35,733 bases of DNA, from contig BFEA01000011.1 of NCBI GenBank assembly GCA_003427395.1, positions 6,410,856 to 6,446,588 on the forward strand. Direction: 5' to 3'. This document shows positions 20,034 to 30,211 of this stretch, one piece after another; within the stretch, counting starts at the first letter, position 1, and each line of letters opens with the position of its first letter. This DNA is from Chara braunii (taxonomy: Eukaryota; Streptophyta; Charophyceae; Charales; Characeae). The translations under genes were made by a program, and so were the position numbers. Below the pieces are notes generated by a model, which was given only the letters and a program-made list of their open reading frames with translations, did not search any database and had not been told where the DNA came from.

Positions 20034-20640
20034 CTATTGTCTTGGGCATTGCAGCTGGTCAGTTTTCAGCCTTCCACCCCAAATGCAGCTCGTTAGACTG
20101 ACGCCGGTGGTGCTGTGTACAACATTGTTGTAGAGACTGCCCATGAGAGGCAACTTCTCATCCCAGTCATCTTGGTTGGGCTTGATGTAATGCCTCAACA
20201 AACGCTGCACTACCCGGTTCATCGATTTCGCTTGGCCGTTGGCTTCAGGGTGATTCCCCAAAGTCATTTGGAGTTGACTGCCCATTTGTTCAGCGGCCTT
20301 CTTCCACATCTCTCACTTGTGAACCAGACATCTTTGTCGCTGACGATGGTCTTTCGGCATGGGAATTAGTCTAGCGTACTTAGTAAACCTGTCTACTATG
20401 ACGAAGATGTGCCTCTTTCCACTCTTGCTGCTTGTGAGGGTATGCATGGAATCCATGGAGACATTGTCCCGGACCTGCAGGAATGGTCAAGGGCTTGAGG
20501 AACCCAAGCGGAGTTTGAGTTCGCGGCTTATCCCGATGACAGACTTGGTCTGGACGTGCCATCGTCAAGCATACCAAGCCACCAGAAACGCTGCACTAGG
20601 TTAGCACTAGTCTTCTTGTAGCCGAAGTGACCTGTCGCAT
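20034..20640 (-). pseudogene. Copy A integrase core and zinc region, decayed
   Basis: The minus strand retains GHFGYKKTSANLVQRF-like sequence near 20625-20580. Next is a frame 20577-20380 with PLGFLKPLTIPAGPGQ, then 20309-20034 with NHPEANGQAKSMNRVVQ and LPLMGSLYNNVVHS. In integrases of this group the third catalytic acidic residue is the Glu in G-Q-x-E-x-x-N-R. Here the position is Lys (GQAKSMNR), so the active site is lost. Several frameshifts are present compared with copy B. Confidence 0.7.
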
Positions 20641-20742
20641 CACGACACTCACCTAAAAATAAACTACGCAAAACATCACTAGACGACACAGTCTTTTAAA
20701 CACTGCCTTTTCAAGGAAAAGTAACCCATCCACCATCACAAA

Positions 20743-21377
20743 CTAATCAGATGTAGCCTTGTCCTTGGCCTCTAGTTTGCGTATGATGTCTATCATCATG
20801 GGATCGTCCTTGTAGGCATCCACCAGCGATCGAGTTACTTTGTCGAAGAAGCCAAATTCAGAAATTAGCTCGCCTAGGTAATCTGCCCTATTCGACAACG
20901 CATCAACAACCTTGTTATGCTCTCTCTTCACGTAGTCTAGCTTAAAGTCATATTGATCTATGACTTCAATCCAGCGTTTGAGTGCGTCAGAGAGAACAGG
21001 CTGTGTCTTGATCCACTTTAGTGTCTGATGGTCGGTCCTCAAGTAGAGGAACCTACCAAGCAGATAATGCCTTCAGTGGACAAGGGCTTTGTAAATGGCA
21101 TATAGTTCCCTCTCGTAGGTGGACTTCGCCAACTTCTTAGATGGCATCTTCTTACTTATGTACTCGATCGACCTCAACTTCTTCCCTTCCTTCCGAGCCA
21201 ACATTGTGCCAATGCCATATTCACTTGCGTCAGTCTCGTTGCAACATACTTCAAACGTTTGAAGGCTCCCTCACATTCGTCTGTCCATTCCCATCGTGTG
21301 TCAAGGCGTGTTAGATCAGTCAAAGGGGCGGCGGACGTACTACAATTCTTAACGAAATTGCGGTAGGAGCTGGTCAT
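20743..21377 (-). pseudogene. Copy A RNase H domain, decayed
   Basis: Frame 21377-21174 holds the end of the RT thumb/connection (YRNFVKNCSTSAAPLTDLT, CEGAFKRLK). Frame 21042-20743 holds RTDHQTLKWIKTQPVLSDAL and YDFKLDYVKREHNKVVDALS, which carry two of the RNase H catalytic aspartates (TDHQ, VVDALS). Frameshifts separate these parts. The Trp in KRWIEVIDQYD is intact here, whereas copy B has a stop at that codon. Confidence 0.75.
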
Positions 21378-22515
21378 CCCTAAGAGATCTGACCTCCGTC
21401 ACAGACTGAGGTCGTGGCCAGTCACGAATGCTAACCACCTTTGCATCTTCGGGCCTAACTCCATCCTTGGATACCTCATGACCCAAGTACAAGATCTTAG
21501 TGTGTCCAAACTTGCATTTCTCTTGATTTATCCTATGCTTGTGCTGTCTAAGGAGGCCTAGCACAAGGGGTCTGATAAATAGTATCTCCTAAGATAACTT
21601 CATCTATATTCTTTATTTGCTTATTTTTATTCGAAAATTCAGAATTTAATTTAATTTTCAATTCTGATAAGGAATATGAATATGGTAATATTCTTTCTCT
21701 CAGATTAATTTGTATATTCTATTTTTTATATTTTTAAAATCAAAAAATGTATATTCTAAAATATTAATATTTTATTTGTTATTGTATAAAAACATATCAA
21801 TATCTATGTTTTTAATGAAAAAGAATGTTATAAAAGAAAGNCAATGTGGATATAAAAGAAAAAATCATAGTAGTAAATATTGCATATAACATATAAAACA
21901 GAAATAATTCATAATACAAATAATTCATACAATAAATAATAAATATCTGCGAATGCTCCTCGACAGTCTTACTGAAGATAAGAATATCGTCGAGCTACAT
22001 AATTTTTTTTTTCCCCAAGTAGTCATGGAAGACCCTATTCATCGTGTGTTGGAATGTACCTGGCACATTGCAAAAGCCAAAAGGCATCACCACAAACTCG
22101 TACACACTGTACCTGGTTTGATATGTGGTTTTGTGTCGATCCTGTTTAATGGCAATCTGATGGACTTGAGATATATCTTGGTAAAGTACTTACATCCCTG
22201 CACCCTATCCAATAGGTAGTCGATGTGGGGTAGAGGCTGTGCGTTCTTATCGATGATGGCATTGAGACCTCTATAGTCAATGCACATCTTTAATGATCCC
22301 CCCTTCTTTGGAACGAATAAAACTGGTGAGCCGAAGGGGGAAGTGCTAGGCCGTATCCAACTCTTCTTTGTGAGCTCTTTTAGTTGTCGACGAAGCTCTT
22401 CTAACTCGGTCGGAACCATCCTATAGATCCTCCCCTTCGGTGCTTTAATGCTCGGGATTATTTCTATGGCATGGACAACCTCCCTGTTTACGACTCCTGA
22501 AGGCTCTTCTAACAA
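21349..22515 (-). pseudogene. Copy A reverse transcriptase, interrupted
   Basis: Frame 22515-22087 contains [20 protein letters not shown] and MCIDYRGLNAI, the RT fingers. Motif A then reads KIYLKS where Asp is expected. After a frameshift come VVMPFGFCNVPGTFQH and a broken motif C (stop-Leu-Asp-Asp). An AT-rich insertion (about 21575-21949) splits the thumb region. The frame resumes at 21564 with LRQHKHRINQEKCKFG and LYLGHEVSKDG. It is clearly homologous to copy B and non-functional. Confidence 0.8.
21575..21949. other. AT-rich insertion inside copy A RT (possible plastid DNA)
   Basis: About 375 bp of very AT-rich sequence interrupts RT, between CTAGCACAAGG and GCGAATGCTCCTCGACAG, compared with the uninterrupted copy B. 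It contains one N at 21841. On the minus strand an open frame of about 55 codons reads in part LKIKLNSEFSNKNKQ and NIDEVILGDTIYQ, with the A/T-biased codons typical of organelle genes. I do not recognise the protein. Base composition unlike all neighbours argues for transfer, most simply plastid or mitochondrial DNA. Confidence 0.5.
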
Positions 22516-22688
22516 ATCAGGGTACTTATCGATGATGACCTCTATCTCTATTTAACGACCTCCCCTTTCTCAGAGACGAATACTAAGTACATACCCTCCT
22601 CTTGGTTCTGCTCATAATAATTATAAAACATTGATGCACACATACAACCGTAGGAGTCTATCAAACTGCTAGCCTTATACTTAGCGAG

Positions 22689-22975
22689 TCAAAAGGTCCT
22701 CCGTTCTGGCAACGTATGCTTAAGCACCTTTCGGTCCCAGTCGAACTGGGGCTTGGCAACCTCGAGGTAGTACATACCTAACAAAATGTTGAATGGCAAG
22801 TCGTCGCTAACTAGGAACGAAATCTTATGATCAAGTTCCCCACCTCCATAATAGAAGGTGCAGACCATGTCCTTTACGTAGTCATTGACAACCATGCGCT
22901 CTTTGTTGGCCAGGGTAGATGCTACAGACCTACCCAAGCGCTGCACTCGGTCCTCTAGGTACAATCTCTCTACTA
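22689..22975 (-). pseudogene. Copy A protease/RT linker fragment
   Basis: The frame contains [40 protein letters not shown] and KPQFDWDRKVLKH. It matches the region after the protease active site in copy B (27780-28004). The active-site Asp segment is missing because the element is joined to LTR sequence at about 22975. Confidence 0.7.
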
Positions 22976-23144
22976 CTGGCGTGCTGCAACTGTCTGGTAC
23001 CCCACTCACAAAAAATGTTGAAAATAGGCCTCTCGTGGATGTCTAGGCCCACCTTCACTAAGGGCCGACACGAGACTTGCTGGGGGCCGCAGCCCAAAAC
23101 ATTTGCATGCCCAAGAAGGGCCTCGTGAGGGCTCAATCCTCACA
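22976..23144 (-). mobile_element. Family-1 LTR fragment fused to copy A pol
   Basis: It matches 19245-19412 (GTGCTGCAACTGTCTGGTACCCCAC … CATTTGCATGCCCAAGAAGGGCCTCG) and ends in CTCACA at 23144, the LTR terminus. It is only the first ~170 bp of the LTR in element sense. It passes straight into pol, so the rest of the LTR, the PBS, gag and the protease active site are deleted. Confidence 0.75.
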
Positions 23145-23654
23145 CAACGAGAAAAAAATTGAAATTAGTCTGTTGGGCTGTCGCCCGGCCCGGCATGCCC
23201 GGGCCAGCTGGGCAGAGGGGGGGTCGCTCAGCAAAACTAGATGGGTCAAAAACGAGGCAAGGACCCCCCCCCAAAAAAAAAACCTTCAGGCCAGGACTGC
23301 GCTTGGCCTAAGCAGTCAAAATCTGGTCTTAACTTCGGTTTTGGTGATGGGTCATCCAGGGGGGGTGGGGGGTATAGACAGTGACTAAAACGCTTAAAAG
23401 GATACATTTGGACTCATATTTGTCCTTTATTTTTTATCCTGAAATTAACAAGGAATTTCGAGGTGGCCCTCAGCCAAAAGTCTTTTGTATTGTTTACACA
23501 ACATTTTTTTTTCGGATCTTTTTGATTTTTTTAATGTTCTATTTTTGAAAGTATTATGCATTGGGATCGCCCGGGACCCCGCCCGGTTCGGGCGGCCCGG
23601 CGACTGACACAGAAAAAAGTATGATCAACTTAAAAGTTTGAACTTTGAATTAAG
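23145..23654. other. Non-coding spacer between copies A and B
   Basis: It holds GC-rich GCCCGGCCCGGC-type blocks (23180-23215 and 23565-23600) resembling those beside the assembly gap, poly-C/poly-A runs at 23265-23282, and AAGTTTGAACTTTG near 23635. No gene is present. Confidence 0.45.
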
Positions 23655-24720
23655 TGCAAGAAACATGAGTGTGAACGAAGTACAGAAATCCAAATTGCAA
23701 ATCACCCTGAAGTCCATGTAGTGAAGCAAAGAGCAGATAGCACATTGGAACCAAGAATCCATCCATTGATAATTTGGGATACAGCAGAATCGAGAGTCAA
23801 TGTCCAAGCTCGAAGGGTCACACCAACATCAGAACCCAATGTAGCTCTCACTTCAAATGACGCCGGGCGCCCTATCTACTCTACAGCTTATCCCTACAAC
23901 TACAGCATGATGTGACCAGGACGACTTGAAGACCAGTGTGCTTGACGTCAACACCAATGCCGATCTCCTCTCGCACACCAGGTAAGTACTCACTCGCTCC
24001 CCTCTTCTCTTCCCTGACTCCCACTCATCGTCTCCTCCTTCCAAAGACCACCTTCGCCCTCACTTCCTTTTGCGCCCTCCTGCAGCCCGACTATGGCTTC
24101 CAGCGCCTTGCACCCCAGTGGCGCCCTACCGCTTAGCGCCAACCAGCTTTCTCTCAGCCAGAGCATAGCATAAGCACCCGCGCTACAATGCAGCAGCGTG
24201 CCCGCAATGCCTGCATTGGCTGAGATGCCTGCCCACTTGCACATTCTGCCTATATGCCTTGCTGCGTGTGGGCGGCCTCCCTCGAGCCTGCGTCTGGGCC
24301 CAGTCCCAATCACAGGTGGGGCCCAAGTAATGCAGTTGCACCCCTTATTGCCAGGGCCATCGTACAGATTCAGACCCCGTTCAGGTTCCCCATTGGTTCG
24401 CCCGACCTCTACGACACAATGCTGCTTTTCCATAGGGCAATGTCCAATGTGTGATGTGTTGGACTCCCAGACTGGTGCCCAAGGCTCAACCAACTGAGCC
24501 CCTGGGCTTAACTGCCTCTACCGGAGTCTGGGCTCACGATGCACTCCAACCAACTGGCGTGCGACAATTGTCTGATACCTACTGTGTGAAATGCTGAATG
24601 GAAGGCCTCTTGTGGATATTCTGGCGCGCCTTCGCTTAGGGCGGGCACGAGGCTTGTTGGGGTCCTTAGCCCAAAACATGTGAATGTCGGCAAGGCCCCA
24701 TTGAGGGCTCAATCCTCACA
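23655..24720 (-). mobile_element. 3' LTR of chromovirus copy B (family 1, about 1.07 kb)
   Basis: The + strand ends are TGCAAGAAACATGAG (23655) and CAATCCTCACA (24720), i.e. TG…CA. It aligns with 15376-16613, 18525-19412 and, inverted, 1-243. It abuts the polypurine tract of copy B. The 5' partner LTR is absent from the expected position above 30154. Confidence 0.8.
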
Positions 24721-24733
24721 TTCCATCCCCCTT
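24721..24733 (-). promoter_or_regulatory. Polypurine tract of copy B
   Basis: The minus strand reads AAGGGGGATGGAA directly before the LTR start TGTGAGGATTGAG. It is equivalent to 19413-19425 in copy A. Confidence 0.8.
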
Positions 24734-24757
24734 AGCTTCGAAAGTCCACCGAGATGC

Positions 24758-25330
24758 TTACTTTGCAGGTGCCTTCCCCTTTAACATCCTTTCATATTCT
24801 GCTACCACTTGAGGAGCTGTGTCAATCAGTTCCTCTCTGGTGAACCACCGATCTTCTTTCGGATCCGTATGATGCCTGAATCTGACACGATACTCTCTCT
24901 TGGGTTTTGGAGGTCTCCCTTGACCCAATGGCTTTGGAACAGACATGTCTCTGTGATCCACAATGTCGTCGATGTCCACGTGGCCATCCATGGTTGGGGG
25001 CAGCATTGATCTCCTTGAGGGAAATTGATCTGTCTCAGCGAAAGGTGCAAGCTTTGAGGGATGAAAGACAGGGTAAGTGCGCAGGTGTCCAGGGATTCGG
25101 ATAACGTATGAGGGACCATCCAAATCAGTACCTACTACATCCAATATTTCCCAAGGACCAAAATACTGTGGCATTAGTTTTCTAGAGATGTCGAACTCCT
25201 GTCCTAGCTCACTAGCCTTTACCCAGACACGTTCCCCTACCTGAAATGTGGACTGTCGATGATGTTGGTTCTCAAAAGCAATCATTGCTTCCTGAGATGT
25301 CTTGATGTGCTCGACAGCTTGCTGCAGCAA
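24758..25330 (-). CDS. Copy B integrase C-terminus: GPY/F module and chromodomain
   Basis: One open frame of 190 residues closes the polyprotein. Order: a helical segment AVEHIKTSQEAMIAFENQHH, then FQVGERVWVKASELGQEF, the GPY/F-like KLMPQYFGPWEILDVVG with GPSYVIRIPGHLRTYPVFHP, and from about residue 120 a chromodomain. The chromodomain includes VDIDDIVDHRDM, REYRVRFRHHTDPKEDRWFT, and an APQVVAEYERML helix. This is the diagnostic C-terminus of Ty3/gypsy chromoviruses. The upstream part of integrase is separated by an in-frame TAG at 25337-25339. It is the best preserved piece of either copy. Confidence 0.85.
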   Translation of the reverse strand: MLQQAVEHIKTSQEAMIAFENQHHRQSTFQVGERVWVKASELGQEFDISRKLMPQYFGPWEILDVVGTDLDGPSYVIRIPGHLRTYPVFHPSKLAPFAETDQFPSRRSMLPPTMDGHVDIDDIVDHRDMSVPKPLGQGRPPKPKREYRVRFRHHTDPKEDRWFTREELIDTAPQVVAEYERMLKGKAPAK

Positions 25331-25336
25331 CTTCTC

Positions 25337-26171
25337 CTACTGGACACCATATTCCATGGTTCCAGGGGTTGCAGCAGGTCGGTTTTCTGGCAGGAGGAAG
25401 TCTAGAGCAGATCTGGGCTTCCTTCCCAAGTGCAGCTGATTTGGACTGACGCTAGTAGCGCTGTGCACGGCGTTGTTGTACAGGCTGGCGATGAGAGGCA
25501 ATTTCTCATCGCAGTCATCCTGGTTGGGCTTTATGTAATGCCTCAACAGATGCTGCACAACCCGGTTCATCTGTTCGGCCTATCCGTTAGCTTCAGGATG
25601 ATTCCCTGAAGTCATCTGAAGTTGACTGCCCATCTGTTCAGCAATCTTTTTCCACAGCTCAATGGTAAAGCGGACATCTCTATCACTAACGATAGTCTTA
25701 GGCAGCCCAAAGTCACGCACCCAGTTGTCCATAATCAACTTGATGACGTGCTCAGTCCTTGCTGTTTCCGGCATAGCTATTAGTCTGACATACTTGGTAA
25801 ACCTGGCAACTATGACGAAGATGTGCCTCTTCCCACTCCTTCTGGTCACGAGGGTGTCCATGGAAGTCCATGGAGACACTCTGTCCCGGACCAGCAGGAA
25901 TGGCCAAAGGCTTCAACAATCCAAGCGGTGCTTGAGTGCACGGTTTGTCCCGCTGACAGATTTGGCAAGTCTGTACATACTTCCTAACATCGTCTAGTAT
26001 GCTGGGCCACCAGAATCGTTGTATCAGATTAGCGCTTGTCTTCTTGTAGCTAAAGTGCCCTGTTGCGTCGTGACATTCCCCTAAAACTAAACTACGCAAA
26101 CGTTCACTAGATGGAATAACTAACCTTTTGAACCCGGCCTTTTCAAGAAAGAGTAGCCCGTCCACCATCAC
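25337..26171 (-). pseudogene. Copy B integrase zinc domain and catalytic core
   Basis: The zinc domain is H-x4-H-x29-C-x2-C (ECHDATGHFSYKK … TCQICQRDK), a good HHCC fold. The core begins at PAGPGQSVSMDF with the first catalytic Asp. A frameshift near 25860 moves to the frame carrying VIVARFTKYVRLIAMPE and IVSDRDVRF with the second Asp. After NHPEANG a Gln codon has become TAG (25580-25582), and the following A-E-x-M-N-R keeps the catalytic Glu. So the catalytic residues survive but the frame does not. Length and order match other Ty3/gypsy integrases. Confidence 0.8.
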
Positions 26172-26700
26172 AAACTCATCTTTTGTGACCTTATCTTTCG
26201 CCTGTCCATCGTGACAGGGTCTTCTTGATAGGCTCCCACCAGCGATTGAGTTACTTCTTCAGATATTCCAAATTCGGAAACTAGCGCCCCTAGGTAGCCT
26301 GCCGTACGTGACAGCGCATCCACAACCTTGTTGTACTCTCCCTTCAGATACTCTAGCTTGAAGTCATACTGATCTATGACCTCAATCTAGCGCTTGAGTG
26401 CATCAGAAAGAGCAGGTTGAGTCTTTATCCATTTGAGGGTCTGATGGTCAGTTCTCAAATAGAAAAACCGCCCCAACAGAAAGTGCCTCCAATGGACGAG
26501 TGCCTTGTATAGGGCATAGAGTTCCCTTTCGTAGGTGGGCTTTGCGAGTTTCTTTGATGGCATCTTCTTCCCATGCTACTGAGCCAGCACTGCGCCAATG
26601 TCGTATTGGCTTGCGTCAGTGGTCACAATGAAAGGCTTCTGAGGATCGGGCACCATGAGAACCTCATGATTCATGAGGGCATGCTTCAATCGCTTGAAAG
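26172..26700 (-). pseudogene. Copy B RNase H domain
   Basis: The start PFIVTTDASQYDIGAVLAQ is in the RT frame and carries the first catalytic Asp. A TAG at 26573-26575 follows. The same frame continues with KPTYERELYALYKAL (Glu) and RTDHQTLKWIKTQP (Asp). A second TAG replaces the Trp codon seen in copy A (RWIEV). After it come YDFKLEYLKGEYN and KVVDALSRTAG (last Asp). All four acidic residues are present, so decay is by stops rather than active-site loss. Confidence 0.8.
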
Positions 26701-28004
26701 CAGCCTCACACTCATCACACCACTCCCATAGTGTGTCAAGTTGAGTGGAAACAGTCAAAGGAGAGGCGATTGTAGAATAATTCTTCACGAAGTTCCTATA
26801 GTAACCGCACATTCCTAAGAAAGATCTGACCTCAGTAATAGTTTGAGGTCGTGGCCAGTCCCTTATACTAGCCACCTTCGCATCTTCCGGCCTAATCCCT
26901 GCCGTGGATACTTCATGACCCAAGTACAAGATCCTAGTGCGTTCGAACTCGCATTTCTCTAGGTTGACCTTATACTTGTGCTGCCGCAGGAGTGAGAGAA
27001 CAATCTCTAAATGTTGTGCATGCTCCTCAACAAACTTATCGAAAATGAGAATATCGTCGAGGTATACGACGACGAACTTGTCCAAGTAGTCATGGAAGAT
27101 CCTATTCATGGCGTGCTGGAATGTACCCGGCGCATTGCAAAGGCCAAAGGGCATCACCACAAACTCGTACAGATCGTACCTGGTCTGAAATGCGGTTTTG
27201 TGTTGATCCTCAGGTCTTATGGCAATCTGATGGTAGTCGAATTTTAAATGTATCTTGGTATAGTACTTATCCCTGCACCCTATCCAATAGGTCGTCAATG
27301 AGTGGTAGAGGCTCAACGTTCTTCACAGTGATGGCATTGACGCCTCTATAGTCAATGCACATCCTCAATAACCCCCCCTTCTTCGGTACAAATAACACTG
27401 GTGATCCGAAGGGGGAAGTAGTACTAGGCCGTATCCATCCCTTCTCTGTGAGCTCTTTCAGTTGTCGCCGAAGTTCGCCCAACTCGGCCGGAGCCATCCT
27501 ATAGATCCTTCCCTTTGGGGGTTTACTCCCTGGAATGATTTCTATGGCGTGGACAATCTCCCTATCTACGACTCCTGTAGGTTCCTCAAACGGATCAGGG
27601 AATTTAACAACGACGTGTTCTATCTCTGGGGGTGTTTTAACGGCCTTCCCTTTCTCAGAGACATACACTAGGTACATACCCTCCTCTTGGTTCTGTTTAT
27701 AATAGTTGTAGAACGCTGATGCGCACAACCAGCCATAGGATTCTAGCAACCTACTAACCTTATACTTGGCCAGTCTCACGGTCCTTCCATCAGGCAACTC
27801 ATGCTTGAGCACCTTCTTGTCCCAGTCAAACTGGGGCTTGGCAACCTCAAGGTAGTACATTCCTAACAGCATATCAAATGGTAAGTCGTCACTAACCAGG
27901 AACAAAATCTTATGATGAACTTCCCCTCCTCCATAGGAGAAGGTGCAGACTACATCCTTGACATAGTCTGTGACAACCATGCGCTCCTTATGGCCAAAGT
28001 ACAT
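26576..28004 (-). pseudogene. Copy B reverse transcriptase
   Basis: Two overlapping frames are joined by one frameshift near 27290. Frame 28004-27267 covers the linker and RT fingers: [50 protein letters not shown]. Frame 27316-26576 covers the palm and thumb: motif A as KIHLKFDYHQIAI, KTAFQTRYDLYEF, VVMPFGLCNAPGTFQH, motif C VVVYLDDILIF, LYLGHEVSTAGI. Motif C is intact, but the motif A Asp of the usual K-I-D-L-K-S-G-Y is His here, and copy A has Tyr. The enzyme is inactive even if the frame were intact. Confidence 0.88.
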
Positions 28005-28384
28005 GCTACTGGTCTACTTAGGTGCTGCATCTGGTCCTTTAGACGCAGCGTTTCCAAACAGTCGGGACTTATATAATTCCGGGTGGAGCCGATGTCTACG
28101 AAGGCGCCACATTTGCGGCCTCCTATAGCAACCTCCACTATGAAATGTTCCCCTCTAGGACCTGCACTTAGTGCCACCCAGGACTCGCGTGGATCACTAT
28201 TCGACCATTCGCTTTGTAAGTCCTCTAAGTCTTCAGACACATCCAACGTACAGAGCATGGTTTGGTCTGGGTGTGTCTGCGGGGTGACTAAAGAGTCATT
28301 AGCTATGGCCATCTCATGAAGTGGGGAGGGTATCTGGCCCACTTCACTATGAGTAGAAGCAGCTAAAACTTCCACCGACCTCAA
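27950..28384 (-). pseudogene. Copy B retropepsin-type aspartic protease region
   Basis: The frame contains EHFIVEVAIGGRKCGAFVDI followed by GSTRNYISPDCL. In retroelement proteases the loop is usually A-x-(V/I)-D-(S/T)-G-A/S-(T/S)-x-(N/S)-(F/Y)-(I/V). Here it is FVDIGSTRNYIS, so the catalytic Asp is kept and the following Ser/Thr is Ile. The frame ends at 27950 and continues in another frame ([20 protein letters not shown]), giving a frameshift inside the domain. It is also out of frame with the upstream zinc knuckle. Confidence 0.75.
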
Positions 28385-28470
28385 GTGTTTCCCGAACTGG
28401 AACTGGTCCCAACCTGGGAAGAAGGCACCCCTCCCTTAGGGGGTATCTTCTGCGTGACCTTTGCGTTCTT

Positions 28471-28512
28471 GCACTTATACTGGGTGTGTCCGTATTCACC
28501 ACAGTTAATGCA
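28471..28512 (-). other. Copy B Gag CCHC zinc knuckle
   Basis: The minus-strand frame reads CINCGEYGHTQYKC, an exact C-x2-C-x4-H-x4-C nucleocapsid knuckle that binds retroelement RNA. An in-frame TGA lies just upstream at 28525-28527, separating it from the rest of Gag. Basic residues follow (KNAKVTQK). Confidence 0.88.
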
Positions 28513-28524
28513 AGCACCACGCGC

Positions 28525-30154
28525 TCAGCGGTCCCGCCACACTTCCTGATCAAGACCTGCCTTGACCCAATCTGCTACTTTGGACTGATTGGAGGCGGCT
28601 TGCCCTTGACTCTTTTGATGACCGCCTTTACTGCGGCCAGTAGCCTTTGCCTTGACTACTGCGGCGAGGGTGCTACCCTCAGCGATTTCCTCGCTGTCGT
28701 ACTCTGAACCGTCCATTAGGTCGGTAAGTTCTTCGATTTCAGTTTGAGTCCTATCGGACAACCATCATCAATCTACTACCCTTCGTTTTCCACTCCTGTG
28801 GACTCTTCTTCTTCCTCTCGTCTACTGGAGTAGGTTGAGCACTTCCTAGGGTAGCCTCAAAGTCTAAGGCCTTTCTAAAGGTGGTCTCAAAAGAATGATA
28901 CTCGAGGCGAGCCTCGCTGGCCAGTAAGGTTTTGAGATTCTCGGGCAGACATCTCAGAAACATGGTCAATAAGACCTGGTCATCATAGCGTACGCCGGGA
29001 ACGACGATGAGGTTCTCTACGGTAGACGTCAGCTCTCTGACAGACTTGTACCTTTGCTGGTCCAGTATGAGCATCTCATCAGTGGCTATTTGTGCCTGCT
29101 ACGGATTATGCCAACGAGCTTCTACCATATCCAAGAACTCTTCTAAAGCGAGGGTTTTACCCCAGTCTATCATGCGTCGTCCGAACCCAGCCTTAGCTAC
29201 TATCCCATCCAGCCATTTGGCTGCCTTACCCTCAAGGTAAGATGCAGCAGTAATCACCTCCTCCTCCTGCAACGTTCTCTTGGCCCTTACCCACATCGGA
29301 ACCGTCCTCAACCAATTGTTGAGTTCCTCGTCCTTCTTCTCACCGAAGAAAGCAAGGGGTGGCTTCATCGGGGTCTTTGGGTACCATGGACTTTGCTGCT
29401 GTCCCTGAGGTGGAACAGACTGTTGCGGCTGTGGTGTAGCTCCAGCTGCTGGACCAGAAGAAGTAGAAGCAACAGTCTGTGCGGCTGCAGACGTACCACT
29501 TGGTTGTGTGCCAGCTTGTACCGGAAAGGGGCCTGACATCGCCGTTAACGGCAACGGCGACTGTGCTGCTGGCGGTAATCCTGGCCTTTGCAAAAGGTCC
29601 AAGATTTGGTCCAAGGAGTTCTGCATGAAGTCCAGCCTGCTGTCTACATGCACATGCAGTGACAGTATGCTGGACCTTGATACTTTCATTGCGTCAGACA
29701 TTGCTGACTCATCTAACTCCTCTAATGCAGCTTTGTCTGCCTCTAACGTATCTAGCCTGGCTGTTCTATTTCTGATCTCATTTTCTCTATGGGTAGCTTT
29801 CTTCAGTTCCCTCTCTAACCGTGTGCGGATCCTCTCGACTTGTTGGAGCTCTAGTAGCTCTCTGCCGCGTGGGGTCAACGGACTGAACTGCGAGCCCGCC
29901 ATTTGAGGTCGATGGACTGAACTGCGAGCCCGCCATTTGACTTGTGGACTGACTGGAACCTACTGATCCGGAAGTACCTGTGGGCCCATGGGGCATCCCC
30001 AACTGGGTCCCAGACGAGGATTGAGCAGAGGATGCTGCAGCAGTAGCCATTGCTGCTGCGCTGGCTGCTGCTGCTGCCTGTTCCCTAGCCGCAGCGTTTG
30101 CTGCTGCTAACGCCTGACTTGCAGCTAGTGCTGCTTCCCTGGCTGCAGCATTGT
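28525..30154 (-). pseudogene. Copy B gag, 5'-truncated with stops and a frameshift
   Basis: From the 5' side there is an Ala-rich stretch (AAAREAALAASQALAAANAA) and a 27-bp sequence duplicated with 34-bp spacing that shifts the frame. The second frame (29902-29099) starts MAGSQFSPLTPRG and has a coiled coil (RIRTRLERELKKATHRENE) and a Pro/Gln/Ser-rich linker. The capsid-like domain follows: PPLAFFGEKKDEELNNWLRT, ITAASYLEGKAAKWLDGI, LEEFLDMVEARWHNP. An in-frame TAG at 29099-29101 interrupts it. The same frame resumes with LLTMFLRCLPENLKTLLASE to 28751. A frame change leads to an acidic then basic tail ending at a TGA just before the zinc knuckle. Gag would form the retroelement particle. The 5' end is cut by foreign sequence at about 30154. 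Confidence 0.85.
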
Positions 30155-30211
30155 AGTGGAAGTTATCTCTACTAAATGGGATGTCCAGTAAAAGAAACAA
30201 CACACTACTAA
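30155..30211. other. Junction between gag and mitochondrial DNA
   Basis: ATTGTAGTGGAAGTTATCTCT (from about 30153) repeats the cox2 segment ATTGTAGTGGAAGTTGTCTCT at about 30263-30283, with one difference in 21. The following bases are not cox2-like, and an in-frame TAA precedes the cox2 homology. Confidence 0.5.
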
